Source: Gammaproteobacteria bacterium
GTDB lineage: Bacteria > Pseudomonadota > Gammaproteobacteria > UBA5861
Assembly (NCBI GenBank): GCA_022360445.1
Contig: JAKSCV010000103.1
Coordinates: 1 to 48,784 of the forward strand
DNA: 48,784 nt
Direction of reading: 5' to 3'
Position 1 is the stretch's first letter. Every line of letters begins with the position of its first letter. Both the position numbers and the translations under genes were made by a program. Of the stretch, positions 43,105 through 48,784 are shown piece after piece. Below the pieces are notes generated by a model, which ran no database searches, was not told the DNA's origin, and was given only the letters and a program-made list of their open reading frames with translations.

Positions 43105-45496
43105 AAGCCACAGAAAACACATCGTCAAATGTTTTGGCAAAATGAACCTGTAAACCTTGTTGGATATACCCAGGTAGCTCATCGTAATCCCGTTTGCAAG
43201 GCTCTGGCAAGATCAACTGGCTGATATTTTCCCGCTTGGCAGCGATGACTTTTTCCCGTATTCCACCGACGGCTAATACTTGCCCGGTTAACGTGATTTC
43301 CCCAGTCATCGCCAGGTTCTTTCTCACAGGTTTATTCAGAGCGAGGGAGGTCAGCGCTGTTGCCATGGTGATTCCCGCACTGGGGCCATCTTTAGGTGTA
43401 GCACCTTCAGGAACATGGAGGTGAATAAAGCGTTTATTGAAAAACTCGGTGTCGCCGCCATACTTTTTGACGTTGGCATGAATATAACTAAATGCAATTT
43501 CAGCTGACTCGCTCATGACTTTCCCCAGTTTGCCTGTTAGCTTGAAACCACGCTGGGTCTCGTGCACAGCAGTGGCTTCTACAGGGAGTGTCGCACCGCC
43601 CATTGACGTCCAAGCCAGGCCAGTGACAATTCCGACGCCCTGGAAGGGGGCTTTTTTGCGAAAAACAGGTTGGCCGAGGTAGTCTTCCAAGTTCTTGAGG
43701 TTGACTTGGATTTTGTCAGTGTCCTGCTCAAGCATTTGTACAACAGCTTTGCGGATGATTTTACTCAATTGCTTCTCCAGATTGCGCACACCTGCTTCGC
43801 GTGCATATCCTTCAATAATTTGCCTGAAGGTTGCGTCCCGCATCTGGATTTGTCCCCGCTTTAACCCGGCCTTTTTCAATTGCTTTGGCCACAGGTGCTT
43901 TTTGGCAATCGCGACTTTTTCTTCTGTGATATAGCCCGCCAGACGGATGGTATCCATCCGGTCCAGCAGGGGGGCGGGAATGGTGTCGAGTCGGTTTGCA
44001 GTACAAATAAAGAGAGCGTTGGAGAGATCAAGCCGTAAATCAAGGTAGTGATCCAGAAACTGGCTGTTCTGTTCAGGGTCCAGCACTTCTAACAAGGCTG
44101 AGGCAGGGTCGCCTTGATAAGAACTGCCAATTTTGTCAATTTCATCGAGCATGATGACTGGATTGCTGACGCCGGTTTCCTTCAGCGCCTGAACGAGTTT
44201 TCCGGGCATGGCGCCGATATAAGTCCGCCGGTGCCCCTTGATTTCAGCTTCGTCGCGCATGCCCCCCAGGCTAAAACGGTAGAATTTACGCCCCAAAGTT
44301 TCTGCGACCGAGTGGCCAATAGATGTTTTACCCACGCCGGGTGGGCCAACTAACAGGAGTATGGAGCCGGATACCGTACCTTTATGGCTGCCTACGGCGA
44401 GAAATTCGATGATGCGATCTTTAATGTCGTCCAGCCCGGCGTGTGCTTTGTCGAGCGTTTTACGCGCATTGGCAAGGCTGAGTTTGTCTTTTGAAAACAC
44501 TCCCCAAGGCATTAAGGTGGCCCAATCGAGGTAATTCCGGGTCACCGCATATTCAGGCGAACCTGTTTCCAAAACAGAAAGCTTTTTCAGCTCGTCTTCA
44601 ATTTTCTGCTGCGCGGCCTTAGGGAGTTGTTTGTTTTTTAGGCGTTCTTGGAACGCTTCGATATCAGCGGTGCGGTCATCTTTGGAAATGCCCAACTCTT
44701 TTTGGATAATTTTGAGCTGTTCACGCAAGAAAAACTCACGCTGGTGTTTGCCTAGATTTTTTTCGACTTGTGTGCTGATGGTTTGCTGCAAACGGGCAAT
44801 TTCAACTTCATGCTTGAGCATTGGAAGTACTTTTCCCATCCGTTTGAGTAAGGGGATAGTTTCCAAAACGTGTTGAAGCTCGTCACCGGGGGCTGTTGTC
44901 AGAGCGGCGGCAAAGTCAGTTAATGCAGAGGGTTCGTTCGGGCTGAAATGACGCAGGTAATTTTTTAACTCCTCACTGTATAGAGGGTTCAGCGTCAAGA
45001 GTTCCTTTATGACGTTGATAATGGCAATGGCATAGGCTTTTTGCTCATCAATATTTTCGTCAGTGCTTTCCAGATATTTGACTTCAACAAGATAAGGTGT
45101 TTCTTTACGCAGCCAGCGGACGATTTTGAAACGCTTGATACCCTGTGCAACGACTTGCAAGTGATGGTTTTCCTGTGAAACATGATGGACTTTGATCGCA
45201 CATCCAATTTCGGCAAAGTCACCAGGCATCACTTCTTCGGATACCATTTCACTGCCCACGTAACAAAGGCCGAGTGTATGGTGCGGCATATCCTTAAGTT
45301 TCTTGACCGTACTCCCCCATGCTTTGTTATCAACTAAGATCGGGAGAGCCTGTCCAGGGAAGAAGGGACGGTTCGTTGCTGGCAGCAGGTAAAGCCGTTC
45401 AGGTAGGCTGGTTTCAGGCAGAATCAATCCCTTTCCGGAAGTAGGGTCTTGTTCTGTGATGACTTCGGGTGCCACGGTTTCGTTATCTTTGTCCAT
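43088..45496 (-). CDS. Lon-family ATP-dependent protease, probably a second Lon (AsrA-like)
   Basis: This 802-residue protease has an N-terminal substrate domain (about 30-230), a helical linker, an AAA+ module with Walker A GPPGVGKT (384-391) and Walker [12 protein letters not shown], and a C-terminal peptidase domain with the Ser-Lys dyad S706 (KDGPSAG) and K749 (GGIREKV). All parts needed for activity are seen. The canonical lon of gammaproteobacteria lies between clpX and hupB; neither is near, and the N-terminal domain ([14 protein letters not shown]) recalls the Pseudomonas AsrA-type Lon, which has been linked to the heat-shock response. It starts 30 bases after the AEC permease gene stop, so both may be cotranscribed. 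Confidence 0.88.
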   Translation of the reverse strand: MDKDNETVAPEVITEQDPTSGKGLILPETSLPERLYLLPATNRPFFPGQALPILVDNKAWGSTVKKLKDMPHHTLGLCYVGSEMVSEEVMPGDFAEIGCAIKVHHVSQENHHLQVVAQGIKRFKIVRWLRKETPYLVEVKYLESTDENIDEQKAYAIAIINVIKELLTLNPLYSEELKNYLRHFSPNEPSALTDFAAALTTAPGDELQHVLETIPLLKRMGKVLPMLKHEVEIARLQQTISTQVEKNLGKHQREFFLREQLKIIQKELGISKDDRTADIEAFQERLKNKQLPKAAQQKIEDELKKLSVLETGSPEYAVTRNYLDWATLMPWGVFSKDKLSLANARKTLDKAHAGLDDIKDRIIEFLAVGSHKGTVSGSILLLVGPPGVGKTSIGHSVAETLGRKFYRFSLGGMRDEAEIKGHRRTYIGAMPGKLVQALKETGVSNPVIMLDEIDKIGSSYQGDPASALLEVLDPEQNSQFLDHYLDLRLDLSNALFICTANRLDTIPAPLLDRMDTIRLAGYITEEKVAIAKKHLWPKQLKKAGLKRGQIQMRDATFRQIIEGYAREAGVRNLEKQLSKIIRKAVVQMLEQDTDKIQVNLKNLEDYLGQPVFRKKAPFQGVGIVTGLAWTSMGGATLPVEATAVHETQRGFKLTGKLGKVMSESAEIAFSYIHANVKKYGGDTEFFNKRFIHLHVPEGATPKDGPSAGITMATALTSLALNKPVRKNLAMTGEITLTGQVLAVGGIREKVIAAKRENISQLILPEPCKRDYDELPGYIQQGLQVHFAKTFDDVFSVAFNEPR

Positions 45497-45526
45497 GGCA
45501 CTTATTTAGCGTCATTTAGTTCGATT

Positions 45527-46465
45527 TCAAGTGGCATTAATCAGCCATAAAACAAAACTCAGTGTCACCATGGAGCTGGCAATTGAAATAAAAATTGTCG
45601 TGCTGGCAAGATCGATACCGGTTTGTTTTTGGTTGGCAAACATCAGCATATTGATGCCGACAGGCACGGCAGCCATGCAAATCGCTATTTTTTCCCAAAA
45701 CGGGTCAATGCCGTCAATAAAGCTGAAGATAATCCAGACAATGGCCGGATGGAGAAGGTTTTTTAAACTGGCCAGATAAATCGCAGGTGCAATGCGTCCG
45801 CGAAGGCGGAAGCTGGCCATTTGAGCTCCGATGAGGAACAGCGACAGCGGGATTACCGCATGAATGATTTGCGCAAACATATCTGCGATAGGTGAGAAAA
45901 AGCCAAAGCCTGACATGTTGTAAAGCACGCCCACTAATAAACTCGCGACAATGGGGTTCTTTAATGCGTTCGAGAGTGTGTTGAACGCCGTATGTAAAAC
46001 AGACACGCCGCCTTTGACGTCATACTCAATGACCAGCGTTGCCAAGGTTAAAAAGATAGCTCCGTGGAGGCTGATAATCAAAAAAGCTGGGAGCGTGGAT
46101 GCCTCACCAAACACAGAAAAGAGCACAGGCAGGCCAACCAGTGTATAGTTCGCATAGCAAGCGCCCAAAGCGCCAATAACAACCTCTTTATGAGAAAACA
46201 AAAAAAGTTTTTTGGACGTTACCAGCGCCAGACAAAATACCAGTAAAATACTTAAGTAATAGAAAAAAAGAAACTTAGCAGGAAATTGGGCTGGTAACGT
46301 TAAAGTCGCCATGGAATAGAACAGAAAGGCCGGAAGCCCCAGGTTAAAAACAAAGCTTGCTAAACCTTGTGCCCCATATTGTGAGATGAAACCTGTACGA
46401 GTGGCAATATAACCCAGGCAGGCAATCAAAAAAATGGGTGAAACGGCAGAAAGTGTACTGAGCAT
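45527..46465 (-). CDS. AEC (auxin efflux carrier) family transporter
   Basis: This 312-residue inner-membrane protein has about ten hydrophobic segments in two halves with the AEC family pattern, including PIFLIACLGYIATR at the N-terminus, NYTLVGLPVLFSVFG near residue 125 and AVPVGINMLMFANQ near residue 275. Bacterial members (for example MdcF/MleP-like) transport malonate, malate or related carboxylates; the substrate here is unknown. It lies upstream of the lon-type gene on the same strand and is divergent from the acyl-CoA carboxylase genes, which would fit export or import of a carboxylate, but this is only context. Confidence 0.87.
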   Translation of the reverse strand: MLSTLSAVSPIFLIACLGYIATRTGFISQYGAQGLASFVFNLGLPAFLFYSMATLTLPAQFPAKFLFFYYLSILLVFCLALVTSKKLFLFSHKEVVIGALGACYANYTLVGLPVLFSVFGEASTLPAFLIISLHGAIFLTLATLVIEYDVKGGVSVLHTAFNTLSNALKNPIVASLLVGVLYNMSGFGFFSPIADMFAQIIHAVIPLSLFLIGAQMASFRLRGRIAPAIYLASLKNLLHPAIVWIIFSFIDGIDPFWEKIAICMAAVPVGINMLMFANQKQTGIDLASTTIFISIASSMVTLSFVLWLINAT

Positions 46466-46588
46466 TCAATCTCCTCTGGGCGAACCGTCGCGCGGGCTAG
46501 TATGATTTCTGGGCGTATTATTTTGGTGTCCTACCCTTTACTAATAAGGGCGGGGACGATAAGCTCAGCACATTTTTAAGTGCGCAAC

Positions 46589-46613
46589 GGCCAAAAGATA
46601 AGGCCTTTTTGGC
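46589..46613. repeat. Hairpin upstream of carboxylase beta gene
   Basis: GCCAAAA (46590-46596) pairs with TTTTGGC (46607-46613) around a 10-base loop. It covers the upstream in-frame TTG at 46609, making that codon a poor start, and lies 43 bases before the preferred ATG at 46657. It may be part of the leader or an old terminator-like structure; function is unknown. Confidence 0.35.
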
Positions 46614-46656
46614 ACCGATGAGTTATGAAATTAAACAAGTTAAAAGAGTGTTATTG

Positions 46657-48264
46657 ATGGATGTTATCAAATCGAGTGTAAACACGTCGGACCCGGAGTA
46701 TCAAGCCAACTACGAAGCTTTTAAACAAAGAGTTGAAGACCTTTACGCACGACGTGCACGTGCCAGTGTTGGAGGGAGTCAAAAGGCCCGAGATTTACAT
46801 AAAGAGCGGGGGCAACTTTTGCCTCGCGAACGAATCAACGCAGTACTAGATCCTGGTTCACCTTTTCTGGAATTGATGCAACTTGCCGGGGAAGGCATGT
46901 ATGAAGATGTCCCTCCCAGTGGCAGCATGGTCACCGGCGTTGGTTTGATTCACGGTCGGCCTGTGATGTTATTGGTGAACGATGCCACGATTAAAGGCGG
47001 CTGTTACTATGGCGTTACTTGCCGCAAACACGTAAGGGCACAAAAGTTTGCCTGGCAATATCGTCTGCCATGTATCACCATGGTGCAAAGCGGCGGGGCT
47101 TTCTTACCCGATATGGAAAACATCTTCCCCGATGATGGAATGTTTGGTTCGATTTTTTACAATCAAGTCAGAATGTCTGCAGAAGGGATTCCTCAAATAG
47201 CCATTGTTCATGGGCGTTCTACAGCGGGTGGTGCTTATATTCCCGCAATCTGTGATGAAGCGGTTATTATCCGAGAACAAGGTGCGATGTACCTTGGTAG
47301 CCCCGAGTTGGTTTACGCCGCAACAGGTGAGCAGGTCGACTCAGAAAGCTTAGGTGGTGCACAGATGCACTGCAGCGTCAGTGGGGTGACAGACCACATT
47401 GCTGAGAACGACAGCCACGCCATGCAAGCTACTCGGAATATTGTGGCAAACCTTGGCACATTGCCTTCTGTTCGCTGGGATGTTGCCGAAGCTAAAGAGC
47501 CACTTTACGATCCCAACGAGATTTATGGCATTATTAGCCGGGACCCTAAGCACCCCACGGATATGCGTGAAATTTTGGCCAGATTAGTGGATGGCAGTGA
47601 ATTTCAGGAGTTCAAAACGCTCTACGGCGATACGTTAATTTGCGGTTTCGCAAGAATCAAAGGCTTTGAAATTGGAATTTTAGCGAATAACGGTGTGATG
47701 TTTACCGAGAGCGCAACTAAAGGGGCACATTTTATGGAGTTGTGCACCAAGCGTGATATTCCTTTGCTGTTTATTGCCGATGTGAATGGTTTTATGGTGG
47801 GTAAAGAGGCAGAAGAGTCCGGTATTGCTGCAGCAGGCGCGCGATTTATTACAGCGATGATTTCTGCCAATGTGCCTCGGTATACTTTAATAGCTGGTGG
47901 TTCCTACGGAGCTGGTTATCTTGCCATGTGTGGTCGGCCAATGAAGCCGGATGCCATGTTGATGTGGCCCACAGGCCGTGCTGCAATCATGGGACCGGAT
48001 CAGGCCGCGACCACGTTATCACTGGTGCGTAAGGCCGCTAATGAGCGGGATGGCGTAGCTTGGACAGCAGAAGAGGAAGAAGCTTTTAAAGCACCGGTGC
48101 GTAAAACTTATGAAGAATTTTCCGATGCCTATAACTTTGCAAGTAAAACGTGGTGTGACATGGTAATTGAGCCTGCCGAAACCCGCGATACTCTAGCAAT
48201 GCTGATGGAAATGGCAGGCCGGATGCCGGCGAAGAGAACAGATTTTGGCGTATTCAGGATGTGA
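46657..48264 (+). CDS. Acyl-CoA carboxylase beta (carboxyltransferase) subunit, MCC/GCC type
   Basis: This subunit moves the carboxyl group from carboxybiotin to an acyl-CoA. The frame is open back to TTG 46609, but the ATG at 46657 gives 535 residues, the normal length for methylcrotonyl-CoA carboxylase beta subunits, and a typical start (MDVIKSSVNT). Two crotonase-like domains are seen with NDATIKGGCYYG, GRSTAGGAYIPA and GGSYGAGYLAM, and the end TDFGVFRM is characteristic of MCC/GCC proteins. The active-site segment reads QSGGAFLPDMENIFPDD, not the DSGGANLP usual in MCC. The substrate could be methylcrotonyl-, geranyl- or a related branched enoyl-CoA. The alpha subunit follows 2 bases later. 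Confidence 0.88.
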   Translation: MDVIKSSVNTSDPEYQANYEAFKQRVEDLYARRARASVGGSQKARDLHKERGQLLPRERINAVLDPGSPFLELMQLAGEGMYEDVPPSGSMVTGVGLIHGRPVMLLVNDATIKGGCYYGVTCRKHVRAQKFAWQYRLPCITMVQSGGAFLPDMENIFPDDGMFGSIFYNQVRMSAEGIPQIAIVHGRSTAGGAYIPAICDEAVIIREQGAMYLGSPELVYAATGEQVDSESLGGAQMHCSVSGVTDHIAENDSHAMQATRNIVANLGTLPSVRWDVAEAKEPLYDPNEIYGIISRDPKHPTDMREILARLVDGSEFQEFKTLYGDTLICGFARIKGFEIGILANNGVMFTESATKGAHFMELCTKRDIPLLFIADVNGFMVGKEAEESGIAAAGARFITAMISANVPRYTLIAGGSYGAGYLAMCGRPMKPDAMLMWPTGRAAIMGPDQAATTLSLVRKAANERDGVAWTAEEEEAFKAPVRKTYEEFSDAYNFASKTWCDMVIEPAETRDTLAMLMEMAGRMPAKRTDFGVFRM

Positions 48265-48266
48265 CT

Positions 48267-48784
48267 GTGTTTAAAAAAATACTAATTGCAAATCGCGGCG
48301 AGATAGCATGCCGCATCGCTCGAACGTGTAAAAAACTTGGGGTGGAAGTTTCGACAGTACATTCCAGTGCGGATAGAGACAGCTTGCATGTCAAAACCGC
48401 AGGGGAAAGTATTGAAATCGGAGGTGCGGCAGCAGCAGATAGCTACTTGAAGATCGATGCTGTCATCGCTGCGGCGAAAGCCACCGGAGCTGAAGCGATT
48501 CATCCTGGATTCGGTTTTCTGGCAGAAAACCCAGCATTTGCCCAAGCGGTTGAAGACGCGGGCTTAGTTTTTATCGGGCCGAAGTCCGATACCATTGAGC
48601 GCTTAGGCGACAAGGCTTCAGCCAAACAAGAAGCGATCAAAGCTGGCGTACCCGTGATCCCCGGCAGTGAGAAGCCAAGTGCTGAGGCTGACGAAGTTGC
48701 TGGTATCGTAAAAGGCATGAGCTTGCCAGTCATGCTCAAAGCCGCTGCAGGCGGCGGCGGAAAAGGCATGCGTATTCTGGAAAG
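48267..48784 (+). CDS. Acyl-CoA carboxylase alpha (biotin carboxylase) subunit, 3' end cut by window edge
   Basis: The gene starts at a GTG two bases after the beta-subunit stop and is open to the end of the window, giving 172 residues. These cover the biotin carboxylase N-terminal domain, with KKILIANRGEIACRIAR at the start, GAEAIHPGFGFLAEN near residue 75, and the ATP-grasp loop AAAGGGGKGMRI at the end. Full-length proteins of this class have about 650-670 residues with a C-terminal biotin lysine, which cannot be seen here. With the preceding gene it forms a two-subunit acyl-CoA carboxylase. Confidence 0.92.
   Translation, partial: MFKKILIANRGEIACRIARTCKKLGVEVSTVHSSADRDSLHVKTAGESIEIGGAAAADSYLKIDAVIAAAKATGAEAIHPGFGFLAENPAFAQAVEDAGLVFIGPKSDTIERLGDKASAKQEAIKAGVPVIPGSEKPSAEADEVAGIVKGMSLPVMLKAAAGGGGKGMRILE

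Noticed and set aside
46609-46656. Upstream TTG start for the carboxylase beta subunit
   Set aside because: The TTG lies within a hairpin, has no ribosome site and adds 16 residues not expected for the family; ATG 46657 gives the normal length.

Overview
The window is about 48.8 kb of gammaproteobacterial chromosome. The evidence is the set of housekeeping blocks and their order: rsd/algQ-like gene, znuA-zur-znuC-znuB, rpoH-ftsX-ftsE-ftsY divergent from an M16 peptidase pair followed by rsmD-coaD-ferredoxin, hemE-gltD, rpsU-yqeY, tsaD-plsY, and a PA2778/PA2779-type pair. The arrangement is closest to Pseudomonadales/Oceanospirillales-like bacteria, with moderate GC. The many acyl-CoA genes suggest a consumer of fatty, branched or other carboxylic acids. 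I could not name the species. No transposase, phage gene, CRISPR array, rRNA or tRNA was seen.

Layout. (1) 1-3411: the end of an Rsd/AlgQ-type anti-sigma gene, then the zinc uptake locus, with znuA divergent from zur-znuC-znuB over a clear Zur box. (2) 3468-5100: two convergent enoyl-CoA hydratase/isomerase genes; the first looks like the methylglutaconyl-CoA hydratase lineage. (3) 5542-20430: two paralogous operons in tandem. Each joins a LivG-type ATPase, a long-chain-type acyl-CoA ligase, LivH- and LivM-type permeases and a periplasmic binding protein. Operon 1 ends with a LivF-type ATPase. Operon 2 has no LivF and instead a second binding protein after an intrinsic terminator. This is the most interesting accessory system here: it looks like ABC import of a carboxylic acid coupled to CoA activation. 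(4) 20501-24353: an FMN nitronate monooxygenase/FabK-like enzyme and a Ca-type P-type ATPase. (5) 24982-40541: mostly conserved core genes. (6) 40753-45496: a soluble multi-PAS histidine kinase and a Lon-family protease that is probably a second Lon. (7) 45527-48784: an AEC-family permease and a biotin-dependent acyl-CoA carboxylase (beta subunit complete, alpha subunit cut by the window edge).

How the parts may work together. Operons 1 and 2, the hydratases and the MCC/GCC-type carboxylase all act on acyl-CoA or its precursors, so import, activation and breakdown of branched or long-chain acids is a coherent reading. The substrate cannot be read from the sequence.

Regulation seen directly: a 7-3-7 palindromic Zur box at 1361-1377; a perfect CIRCE element (9-9-9) at 31057-31083 just upstream of rpoH, implying that HrcA may repress the heat-shock sigma factor gene; a perfect 12-bp terminator hairpin inside operon 2; a perfect 10-7-10 inverted repeat between the two operons; and several weaker palindromes.
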